Shown: positions 27,884-34,861 of the stretch, one piece after another
Layout of the letters: the number at the start of each line of letters is the position of its first letter
Position numbering within the stretch: the stretch's first letter is position 1
DNA from: an uncultured Haliea sp.
GTDB taxonomy: Bacteria; Pseudomonadota; Gammaproteobacteria; Pseudomonadales; Halieaceae
DNA length: 58,016 nucleotides
NCBI GenBank assembly: GCA_913061145.1
Contig: CAJXUQ010000024.1
Coordinates: 1 to 58,016, forward strand
Direction: 5' to 3'
The notes under the pieces: model-generated
The model's input: only the letters and a program-made list of their open reading frames with translations
Told to the model about the DNA's origin: nothing
The model's database searches: none
Position numbers and translations under genes: made by a program

Positions 27884-27898
27884 GTAACAAAGTGTTAC
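27884..27898 (+). promoter_or_regulatory. Inverted repeat in the riboswitch leader
   Basis: GTAACA-AAG-TGTTAC is a perfect 6-bp inverted repeat with a 3-base loop, about 25 bases after the inferred transcription start and upstream of the TPP aptamer. It could be an RNA hairpin protecting the 5' end or a DNA operator. Nothing in the sequence decides between these. Confidence 0.4.
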
Positions 27899-27914
27899 GT
27901 CCAGATTGGCGCTT

Positions 27915-28004
27915 GCAAACCTGGGGGTGGCTACGGCCTGAGATACCGTTCTGCGGTAAACCCTTCGAACCTGACCCGGTTAGGACCGGCGTAGGGATAG
28001 GTGC
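27915..28004 (+). promoter_or_regulatory. TPP (thiamine pyrophosphate) riboswitch aptamer
   Basis: The leader has the conserved THI-element blocks in order: GGGGGTGG, then GGCCTGAGATACC (pyrimidine-sensor core CTGAGA), ACCCTTCGAACCTGA, CCGGTTAGGACCGG (P4/P5) and CGTAGGGATAGG. ACCT near 27919-27922 and AGGT at 27999-28002 can close the P1 stem. TPP binding normally represses. It lies between the promoter and the TonB receptor, so it marks the four downstream genes as thiamine-related. Confidence 0.96.
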
Positions 28005-28034
28005 ACGTCTCCTGTTCATTCCGCATATCCAACC

Positions 28035-28063
28035 GGTTCTCTTGCAGTTATTCAAGGAGAACC
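28035..28063 (+). promoter_or_regulatory. RBS-sequestering hairpin, likely riboswitch expression platform
   Basis: GGTTCTC (28035-28041) pairs with GAGAACC (28057-28063), extended by TTG/CAA with one bulge. The second strand includes the AAGGAG ribosome-binding site of the receptor gene. The 5' part AACCGG (28031-28036) can instead pair with CCGGTT (27976-27981) in the aptamer. This suggests a switch: with TPP the aptamer keeps CCGGTT busy and the RBS is masked; without TPP the RBS is freed. The switch model is inferred from complementarity. Confidence 0.7.
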
Positions 28064-28065
28064 CG

Positions 28066-30165
28066 ATGAAAAGATCCTGTTATCTGTTGACCGCAAGCCT
28101 GCTTGCCGTGGCCCCGGCGTTGTCGCGTGAGCTGACGGAGGTGGTAGTCACTGCCGAGTGGCGCGATACACCGCTGCTGAACCAGTCGGCATCAACAACG
28201 GTACTCACCAGCGCAGCGCTGAGGGAACGCTCTGCGCAGCACCTTGAAGAGGTGCTGAACGTGATCCCGAACCTCAACTACGCCAGCGGTGCCTCCCGCG
28301 CGCGGTTCTTCCAGATCCGCGGCATCGGTGAACGCAGCCAGTTCCAGGAGCCGCTCAACGCGTCAGTGGGGCTGATGGTCGACGGCATCGATTTCAGCGG
28401 CCTGGGTGCCATTGGCACCCTGTTCGACGTAGCCCAGGTTGAGGTGCTGCGCGGCCCCCAGGGTACGCTGCACGGCGCCAACGCCCTCGCCGGGCTGGTG
28501 AACATCCGCAGCGCCGCTCCAGAGAGCAGCCCGGGACTGCGGCTGGAAGCCACCGTGGCGGACTACAACACCCAGGCACTGGGGGTTGTGGGCACCGGCC
28601 CGCTGGCCGGCGATGAGCTGTTGTACCGCGTGGCAGTACAGCAGTACCGCAGTGACGGTTACTACGACAACGACTTTCTGCGCCGGGACGACACCAATGA
28701 ACGCGATGAAACCACTGTACGCGCCCGCCTGCGCTGGCTTGCCTCGGCCACCGATACCGTCGACCTGAGCGTGACGCTGGCCGACATCGACAACGGCTAC
28801 GATGCCTTCTCGCTGGACAACACGCGCCGCACACTGTCCGACCAGCCGGGCCGTGATCGCCAGGAGACCAGCGCCGCCAGCCTCACCTGGGCCGCCTCAC
28901 GCGCGGCACTGGACATCGAGACCGTGATCACACTCGCAACCAGCGACACGGAGTACAGTTTCGACGAAGACTGGAGTTTTGTCGGCATCGCTCCGGAACT
29001 GGAATACAGTTCCTTCGACCGCTATCTGCGCGACCGCGACAGTTTCAGCGGCGAGCTGCGATTGCTCTCCAACGAACAGTCGCGACTGTTCGAGGGGCGC
29101 AGTGACTGGACGGCGGGCTTTTACTACCTGGGTGACCGCGAGGATCTGGACCGCGAATACACCTACCTCGACGGGCCCTTCAACAGCCGCTACGACACGG
29201 ACACAAGCGCCGTGTTCGGGCAGCTGGATACGCGGCTCACCGACCACCTGACGCTGTCCAGCGGCCTGCGCCTGGAGCGACGGCGCACCGACTATGCCGA
29301 CAATTACGGCGTGGCCGAGCGGGTTGCCAAAAACCTTTGGGGCGCGCGGCTGGTGCTCGAGTACCAGCCTGCGGACGGCGCGCTGTGGTACGGTGGCATT
29401 TCCCGCGGCTACCGCGGCAATGGCGTGAACGCAGGCATTCTGGCCAGCGCGGGCGCCACCGACGACCCCGGCCAGCAGACGCTGCTCGCGAGCCTGGGCC
29501 GCTTTGATGAGGAAACACTGCTCAACTATGAAGTCGGTTACAAGGCCGAAGCACTGCAGGGACGGCTGCAGGGACGCCTCGCCCTGTTCTATATGGACCG
29601 GGATGACCAGCAGGTAAAAGGCTCCCTGGTGCTGCCGCGTGATGACGGCAGCACCGCATTCCTCGACTACACCAACAACGCCGCCCGAGGGCACAATTAC
29701 GGGCTGGAGCTCGAAATCGACTGGCTGGCACACGAGGCACTGGAGCTGTACGTCAACCTGGGCCTGCTGGAAGCCAGTTTCGACCGCTATATCAATGCAG
29801 ATGGCAGCGACCTCGCCGGGCGTGACCAGGCTCACGCGCCGGGCTATCAGGCTGCGCTGGGCGGCCGCCTCGCGATCACCCGGCAGCTCTATGCGCGTGT
29901 GGATATCGAGGCCCGCGACAGCTTTTACTTTTCCGACCGCCACGATTTACGCTCGGAGGCCTATGAACTGGTACACCTGCGCCTTGGCTGGGCGGAAGCG
30001 GATTGGGACATCGCGCTCTGGGCACGGAACCTCGCTGACAGGGACTACGCGACGCGCGGCTTCGGCAGCTTCGGCAACGACCCACGCAAGGGCTATGCTC
30101 TTGAGCCCTATTACCAGTTCGGCGAACCACGCAGCGTGGGCCTGACGGCCAGCTATCAATTCTAG
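28066..30165 (+). CDS. TonB-dependent outer-membrane receptor, thiamine uptake
   Basis: A 699-residue receptor. A signal peptide (about 1-20), a TonB box (L-T-E-V-V-V-T-A), a plug domain (E-V-L-N-V-I-P-N-L-N-Y-A-S-G, R-I-R-G-I-G-E type motif, V-E-V-L-R-G-P-Q-G-T-L-H-G) and a beta-barrel ending in aromatic Phe (T-A-S-Y-Q-F) are all present. I start it at the ATG at 28066, where AAGGAG sits 8 bases upstream; the longer open frame runs back through the riboswitch and is not coding. Control by TPP and the downstream genes identify the cargo as thiamine or a precursor such as HMP. Confidence 0.93.
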   Translation: MKRSCYLLTASLLAVAPALSRELTEVVVTAEWRDTPLLNQSASTTVLTSAALRERSAQHLEEVLNVIPNLNYASGASRARFFQIRGIGERSQFQEPLNASVGLMVDGIDFSGLGAIGTLFDVAQVEVLRGPQGTLHGANALAGLVNIRSAAPESSPGLRLEATVADYNTQALGVVGTGPLAGDELLYRVAVQQYRSDGYYDNDFLRRDDTNERDETTVRARLRWLASATDTVDLSVTLADIDNGYDAFSLDNTRRTLSDQPGRDRQETSAASLTWAASRAALDIETVITLATSDTEYSFDEDWSFVGIAPELEYSSFDRYLRDRDSFSGELRLLSNEQSRLFEGRSDWTAGFYYLGDREDLDREYTYLDGPFNSRYDTDTSAVFGQLDTRLTDHLTLSSGLRLERRRTDYADNYGVAERVAKNLWGARLVLEYQPADGALWYGGISRGYRGNGVNAGILASAGATDDPGQQTLLASLGRFDEETLLNYEVGYKAEALQGRLQGRLALFYMDRDDQQVKGSLVLPRDDGSTAFLDYTNNAARGHNYGLELEIDWLAHEALELYVNLGLLEASFDRYINADGSDLAGRDQAHAPGYQAALGGRLAITRQLYARVDIEARDSFYFSDRHDLRSEAYELVHLRLGWAEADWDIALWARNLADRDYATRGFGSFGNDPRKGYALEPYYQFGEPRSVGLTASYQF

Positions 30166-30181
30166 AAACAGGATATCCCGT

Positions 30182-30439
30182 ATGGACATCACCGCAGAAC
30201 TCAGCCTGTATCCGCTACAGGAGGACTATATTCCGGTCATCAAGCGCTTCATTGAGCAATTGGCAGCAATTCAGGGTCTGACCGTTGTGACCAACGCCAT
30301 GAGCACGCAACTGAGCGGTGATGCGGGGGCTGTGTTCGCTGCCGTGCAAGCGACCCTGGAAACCAGTTATCACCACTTCGGCAAGCAGGTGCTGGTCTGC
30401 AAGTTCATTCCCGGGCTGCTGCCGATTCACCCGACATGA
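30182..30439 (+). CDS. YkoF/MTH1187-like thiamine-binding protein
   Basis: An 85-residue single-domain protein of the thiamine-binding (YkoF-like, ferredoxin-fold) superfamily. It starts I-T-A-E-L-S-L-Y-P-L-Q-E-D-Y and continues with V-T-N-A-M-S-T-Q-L-S-G and a final strand L-V-C-K-F-I-P-G. B. subtilis YkoF has two such domains and binds thiamine or HMP in the cytoplasm; this one would need to dimerise. It is 16 bases after the receptor gene, and its stop overlaps the ATG of the permease gene by four bases. There is no signal peptide. Confidence 0.85.
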   Translation: MDITAELSLYPLQEDYIPVIKRFIEQLAAIQGLTVVTNAMSTQLSGDAGAVFAAVQATLETSYHHFGKQVLVCKFIPGLLPIHPT

Positions 30440-31068
30440 GCGCTGACAGCTTTCTCACGCAGCTGGTGGCGGGAGCCGCCACCCTCTCCGGCTGGGAGTT
30501 GGCCGCCGTGTTGCTGGGGGTGGCGTACCTGCTGCTGGCAGTGCGGGAGAGCCTGTGGTGCTGGTATGCAGCCTTCGCCAGCACCGCCATTTTCCTCTGG
30601 CTGTTCTGGCAGGTGGGGCTGCTGATGGAGTCCGCGCTACAGGTGTATTACCTGGGCATGGCGCTCTATGGCTGGCAGCAGTGGCGCGGCGGCGGCAGCG
30701 GGAACGCGGCGGCGCAGCAGCGCCTGCCGATCAGCGTCTGGCCGCCGCAGCGACACATCCTGGCCATTGCCAGCGTGCTGCTGGCCAGCGTCGCCAGCGG
30801 TGCGCTGCTCGACAGGTACACGGGCGCGGTGCTGCCCTACATCGACTCCTTCACCACCTGGGGCAGCATTCTGACGACCTGGATGGTGGCAAGAAAGCTG
30901 CTGGAAAACTGGCTTTACTGGCTGGTCATCGACAGCGTGTCCATTTACCTGTACCTGGAGCGCGGCCTGTTTCTCACCGCCGCGCTGTTTGCCGTGTACC
31001 TGGTCATCGTCGTGTTCGGTTACCGTCGCTGGCACCGGCACTATCGGCTGCAATGCGCCAGCGCCTGA
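30436..31068 (+). CDS. pnuT: PnuC-family permease, probable thiamine transporter PnuT
   Basis: A 210-residue membrane protein with about seven helices and PnuC-family signatures: an N-terminal W-E-L-A-A-V-L-L-G-V-A-Y-L-L-L-A-V, the Y-Y-L-G-M-A-L-Y-G-W-Q-Q-W motif, and L-T-T-W-M-V-A-R-K-L-L-E-N-W-L-Y-W in the second half. PnuC members facilitate diffusion of vitamins that are then trapped by phosphorylation (NR for PnuC, thiamine for PnuT). Position behind a TPP riboswitch and before a kinase indicates thiamine. It overlaps both neighbours (4 bases upstream, 16 bases downstream). Confidence 0.88.
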   Translation: MSADSFLTQLVAGAATLSGWELAAVLLGVAYLLLAVRESLWCWYAAFASTAIFLWLFWQVGLLMESALQVYYLGMALYGWQQWRGGGSGNAAAQQRLPISVWPPQRHILAIASVLLASVASGALLDRYTGAVLPYIDSFTTWGSILTTWMVARKLLENWLYWLVIDSVSIYLYLERGLFLTAALFAVYLVIVVFGYRRWHRHYRLQCASA

Positions 31069-31913
31069 AGCGTGCGCTGGACACGTGGCGCAGCTGGCAG
31101 GTAAGTGAACTGCAACTCGCGCCTCGCGTTCTGCGTCGCCTCGGCGGTGGCCTGAGTAATCAGAGTTTTCTGGTGAGCAGCGGTGACCGACTGTTCGCAG
31201 TGCGGCTGACAGGCGACGACCCGGGCACGGACCTGCCGGGCCCGCACGTGGAATGGCAGGCGCTGCAGTTGGCACATGAGGCCGGCCTCGCACCGGCGCC
31301 ACGGTATCTCGACACACAGGCGGGCCTTCTGGTCTGTGACTACCTGCAACCCGACCCCGACGGCGCCGTCACGCCCGCCGCCCTGGGCACGCTGCTGCGG
31401 CGTATCCACCAGCTGCCGGACCTGCCTGCAAGCCTGGCCGTGGGGGAACGCTGCGAGCGGGCCGCGTGGGCCATCCGACAGGGGCGGGCCACAACCTGGC
31501 GCGCCCTGCAACCGCTGGCGGCGCGTGCGGCACCGTTCATTGCGCTACTGGAGACTGCCGGCCCGCACGCCACCTGCCACAATGACTTGTTGCGCGCCAA
31601 CTGCGTGGTGAGCGGGGGGCGGCTGTGGGCGATTGATTGGGAGTATGCCGCGACCGGCCCGGTGTGGTTTGACCTGGCGGCAGTCTGCGCCGGCGATGAA
31701 CTTGAGGCGTCCGCGCGCCGGGCGCTGCTGGAGAATTACCTGCAAGCGCCTGCCACCGCCCATGACTGGCAACACTTGACGCTGTTTGAGTGTGGCTACC
31801 GCTATCTGGAACTGCTCTGGCACCTTCGCACACACACCGCACCAGCCGCGGCCAGCCTGCCGCAGAAACGGGAGCGCCTGGAGCACTGCATCACCTTACT
31901 GGAAAACCGCTGA
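31053..31913 (+). CDS. Aminoglycoside-phosphotransferase-fold kinase, thiamine-kinase-like
   Basis: A 286-residue kinase of the APH/choline kinase family, near E. coli ThiK in layout. It has a Gly-rich loop G-G-G-L-S-N-Q-S-F-L-V, a catalytic H-N-D-L-L-R-A-N and metal-binding I-D-W-E-Y-A. ThiK phosphorylates thiamine to thiamine phosphate. As the last gene of this operon it would trap thiamine brought in by PnuT. The ATG at 31053 lies inside the pnuT 3' end (16-base overlap); a longer frame back to 30555 is only the shadow of pnuT. Choline or another alcohol as substrate is less likely here. Confidence 0.85.
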   Translation: MRQRLKRALDTWRSWQVSELQLAPRVLRRLGGGLSNQSFLVSSGDRLFAVRLTGDDPGTDLPGPHVEWQALQLAHEAGLAPAPRYLDTQAGLLVCDYLQPDPDGAVTPAALGTLLRRIHQLPDLPASLAVGERCERAAWAIRQGRATTWRALQPLAARAAPFIALLETAGPHATCHNDLLRANCVVSGGRLWAIDWEYAATGPVWFDLAAVCAGDELEASARRALLENYLQAPATAHDWQHLTLFECGYRYLELLWHLRTHTAPAAASLPQKRERLEHCITLLENR

Positions 31914-31961
31914 CACGGCGTCCCGGGAAGGCAAAGCCCTGTCAAGGAATAGCTGCCGGCG

Positions 31962-32447
31962 TCAGTCGCGGAAGTTGGTGAACTGGAGGGGCACATCGAC
32001 AACATCGCTCCCGCGCAGCAGGGCAATCGCCTGCTGCAGGTCATCGCGCTTCTTGCCTGTGACCCGCACCTGCTCACCCTGGATCTGTGCCTGCACCTTG
32101 AGCTTGGCCTCCTTGAGCTGCTTGACGATGGCCTTGCACTGCTGGCTGTCCAGACCATTGCGCAGCGTTACCGTCTGGCGCACCAGCTTGCCACTGGTAA
32201 TCGGATCCTCGACCTCCATGGCCTGTGGGTCGATATCGCACTTGATCAATGCGCTGCGCAGCATGTCCTCCATCTGCGCCAGCTGGAATTCCACCTCCGC
32301 ATGCATCGTCACGGTATGTCCGTCCCGCTCAAAGCCCGCATCAACCCCCTTGAAGTCGAAACGGTTGGTGACAATACGCGATGCCTGATCCACCGCGTTG
32401 GTCAGCTGGTGCAGGTCGACTTCCGATACAACGTCGAAAGATGGCAT
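31962..32447 (-). CDS. yajQ: YajQ-family nucleotide/c-di-GMP-binding protein
   Basis: A 161-residue cytoplasmic protein with the YajQ start [10 protein letters not shown], the N-R-F-D-F-K-G strand, the repeat [15 protein letters not shown], the [24 protein letters not shown] motif and the F-T-N-F-R-D end. Two ferredoxin-like domains bind nucleotides; Xanthomonas and Pseudomonas homologues bind cyclic di-GMP and affect gene expression. It is divergent from panE, the same relationship seen in pseudomonads. Confidence 0.97.
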   Translation of the reverse strand: MPSFDVVSEVDLHQLTNAVDQASRIVTNRFDFKGVDAGFERDGHTVTMHAEVEFQLAQMEDMLRSALIKCDIDPQAMEVEDPITSGKLVRQTVTLRNGLDSQQCKAIVKQLKEAKLKVQAQIQGEQVRVTGKKRDDLQQAIALLRGSDVVDVPLQFTNFRD

Positions 32448-32531
32448 AGTGCGGTTCCCCGGTTCAGGTAATCAGACAGGAGCACCATGTTAATCAGCCG
32501 GCACCGCATTGCAATCCCCGCAGTACGCTGA

Positions 32532-33443
32532 ATGCGCTCACGCCACTGGCATATTCTCGGTGCCGGTTCCATTGGCAGCCTGTTCGCCTGCCTCTTTGAC
32601 AAGGCGGGCATCAGCTGTTCACTGTTGCTGCGCGACGGCGATCCGGCACTGACGCAGACGACGCGGCGCATCCAGTTGCGGGCAGGTGGCCTGACCAGTG
32701 AACACAGCTTCCCGGTTACCAGCGGTGCACACGCCGCACCGATTCACTATCTGCTGGTCTGTACCAAGGCCTACGACCTGGTAGACGGCCTCGCCGGCTT
32801 GCAGCCCTGGCTCGCCCCTAACGCTGTGGTCGTGCTGCTCGCCAATGGCCTGGGCTATCAGCAGACAGTGGCGGCACGGTGGCCGCAGCTGGCCGTGTTC
32901 AGCGGCAGCACCACAGAGGGGGCGTTCCGCGAGGCGGGCCAACGTGTCCTGCGGGCCGGGCGCGGCACCACCTGGATAGGCGGCCGGGGAACACGGGATG
33001 CCCCGGACTGGTTCAGCGACTGGGAGGCCATTGATGCCCGCTGCGGCTGGACGGAAGACATCGATACGGTGCTGTGGCGCAAGTTCGCCATCAACTGCGC
33101 CATCAACCCGCTCACCGCGCTGCACCGGTGTCGCAATGGCGCACTGGCGGAGCCCGGACTCGCCGATGAGGTACGCGCACTGTGCCTGGAAATTGCAGCC
33201 ATCGGGCAGGCCGCAGGCCAGGGAGAGGCCGTTGCTGGACTCTACCGGTCCGTGATGGAGGTTGTGGCGGCCACCGCCGACAACCGCTCATCCATGTTGC
33301 AGGATGTGCTCGCGGGGCGCCCCACGGAGATCGGGTTTCTGACGTCCTTCCTCGTTGCCACGGCCGATGCACAGGGGATTGATGCCACACATAACAAGGC
33401 GCTGCTGGCCGCGTTGCAACCCGCAATCCACCCGGTCAGCTAG
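32532..33443 (+). CDS. panE: 2-Dehydropantoate 2-reductase (ketopantoate reductase)
   Basis: A 303-residue NADPH-dependent enzyme making pantoate for pantothenate and CoA. The N-terminal G-A-G-S-I-G-S-L-F nucleotide motif is at about 10-18. V-C-T-K-A-Y and L-A-N-G-L-G follow, then the catalytic Lys in L-W-R-K-F-A-I-N-C-A-I-N-P-L-T-A-L and the C-terminal S-S-M-L-Q-D-V-L-A-G-R-P-T-E-I-G-F, all family marks. Its stop overlaps the stop of the convergent kinase gene by four bases. Confidence 0.93.
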   Translation: MRSRHWHILGAGSIGSLFACLFDKAGISCSLLLRDGDPALTQTTRRIQLRAGGLTSEHSFPVTSGAHAAPIHYLLVCTKAYDLVDGLAGLQPWLAPNAVVVLLANGLGYQQTVAARWPQLAVFSGSTTEGAFREAGQRVLRAGRGTTWIGGRGTRDAPDWFSDWEAIDARCGWTEDIDTVLWRKFAINCAINPLTALHRCRNGALAEPGLADEVRALCLEIAAIGQAAGQGEAVAGLYRSVMEVVAATADNRSSMLQDVLAGRPTEIGFLTSFLVATADAQGIDATHNKALLAALQPAIHPVS

Positions 33444-34861
33444 GGATCAGCCGCAAACAGCTCTGCCGCTGCCCTGCCCGTCAAGGCGCGCCAGCGATGT
33501 TCGGGGGCACCCGTTGGCACCAGCACCTGCCGATAGCGATGCGCGCCCCCGCGCTCACGCTCAAGGCCAAGCACACACAGCGCGGGGCTGCACTGCAGGG
33601 CGATGTGCAGCGTTTCCGGCGGCGGTGGCAGATTGTGGTCCAGTACGGTGGGGTAGAAAGGCGACGATTCACCGTGAAACTGCAGCCCCGGACGCTCCGC
33701 AAGTATTTGCTCGCGCACGAGCGCCAACACCCCCTCCAACCCGCCAGCCTGCGAGAGCACCGCAGACCCCGGCTCCAGCACCACCAGCGGACGTGGCACC
33801 ATAACCCGTTGATCCCGTGGCCAGAGCGCAATCAGCGACCCTGTCAGCACGCATGCCAGCGTGGCGGCCGCCGCGAGCCAGTGCCGGCGGCGCCAGTGGC
33901 GCCCCACACCCAGCACCGACCACTGCCCCGAACGGCGCGGCATCCGGGAGCGCCCCTGACGGCTGAGACTGCGGGGGATCTGCAACGGCAGATCGTCGCT
34001 GTCCTCGGTCCGAAAAAAGCGCTCGGCCTCCTCCCGCAGTGGTGAACGCAGCTGTCGCGGCTGCGCTGTCGCCATCCTGTGCAGCTGCCGCCGCACCTCA
34101 TGGGTATTCGGTGGGCGCTGCGCGGGATCGGCGGCCAGCAGGCTGCCGATCAGGGCCTCCAGACCCTGCGGCGGCGCAGACCCGTCCACCAGCGTGGCAG
34201 GCAGTGCGTGCGCAGCGCCACGCAACAGGGCCTCGCTGTCCAGACCGTGGCGTCCCTGGAAGGGATGACGACCTGCCACCAGCCGGTACAACAGGCACCC
34301 CAGAGCGAAGAGATCCGAACGCACATCCTGCGGCTTGCCCAGCAGCTGCTCGGGCGAGACACAGCTGAGACTGCCACGGGCAGTGGCGACCGAGCCCTGC
34401 TGTGCAGCGAGTCCGAAATCGGTCAGCTTGACGCGCCCCTCCGGGGTGACCAGGACGTTTCCGGGTTTGATATCACCGTGCACGATACCCCGCGAGCGAC
34501 CGGCGGCAATTGCCGCCGCAACGTCACTGGCGACAACCAGACTGCTGGCCAGGGACAGCTCCCGCTCGGCGAGGAGCTCCTCAAGGTCACAACCGGGCAC
34601 GTATTCCATGATCATGGCAAGGTGCGTATCGCCGACGATCACATCATGAATCGTGACCACGCGCGTGCTGTCCAGCGAGGCCACCGCCTGCGCCTCGCGC
34701 AGCACGCGGCGACTCTGCGCAGGCTCTGCCGGCAGGGCATGGATTTTGGCCACGATGCGTCGCCCGAGGCGTTCATCAATACCGAGAAAGACCGACCCCT
34801 GCCCTCCGCGCCGTATGAGTCGCAGGATACGATAGGGGCCGATGCGATCGCCGCTACTCAA
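33440..34861 (-). CDS. Membrane-anchored Ser/Thr protein kinase
   Basis: A 473-residue Hanks-type kinase. The kinase domain covers about 10-265: G-Q-G-S-V-F-L-G glycine loop, ATP-binding Lys in I-V-A-K-I-H, catalytic loop I-V-H-G-D-I-K-P-G-N (HGD rather than HRD), D-F-G and a C-V-S-P-E-Q segment for APE. A basic linker follows, a single membrane helix near 320-340 (A-A-T-L-A-C-V-L-T-G-S-L-I-A-L-W) and about 130 periplasmic residues with no known fold. The ATGA overlap with the FHA/sigma-54 activator gene suggests the kinase controls that activator, whose FHA-like domain could bind phosphothreonine. Confidence 0.92.
   Translation of the reverse strand: MSSGDRIGPYRILRLIRRGGQGSVFLGIDERLGRRIVAKIHALPAEPAQSRRVLREAQAVASLDSTRVVTIHDVIVGDTHLAMIMEYVPGCDLEELLAERELSLASSLVVASDVAAAIAAGRSRGIVHGDIKPGNVLVTPEGRVKLTDFGLAAQQGSVATARGSLSCVSPEQLLGKPQDVRSDLFALGCLLYRLVAGRHPFQGRHGLDSEALLRGAAHALPATLVDGSAPPQGLEALIGSLLAADPAQRPPNTHEVRRQLHRMATAQPRQLRSPLREEAERFFRTEDSDDLPLQIPRSLSRQGRSRMPRRSGQWSVLGVGRHWRRRHWLAAAATLACVLTGSLIALWPRDQRVMVPRPLVVLEPGSAVLSQAGGLEGVLALVREQILAERPGLQFHGESSPFYPTVLDHNLPPPPETLHIALQCSPALCVLGLERERGGAHRYRQVLVPTGAPEHRWRALTGRAAAELFAADP

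Noticed and set aside
27826-28065. In-frame N-terminal extension of the TonB receptor by 80 residues
   Set aside because: It translates the promoter and TPP riboswitch. The ATG at 28066 has a proper ribosome-binding site and a signal peptide directly after it.
30555-31052. 166-residue extension of the thiamine-kinase-like protein
   Set aside because: It is the out-of-frame shadow of the pnuT gene, with low-complexity Arg/Gly/Ala composition. The kinase domain begins after the ATG at 31053.
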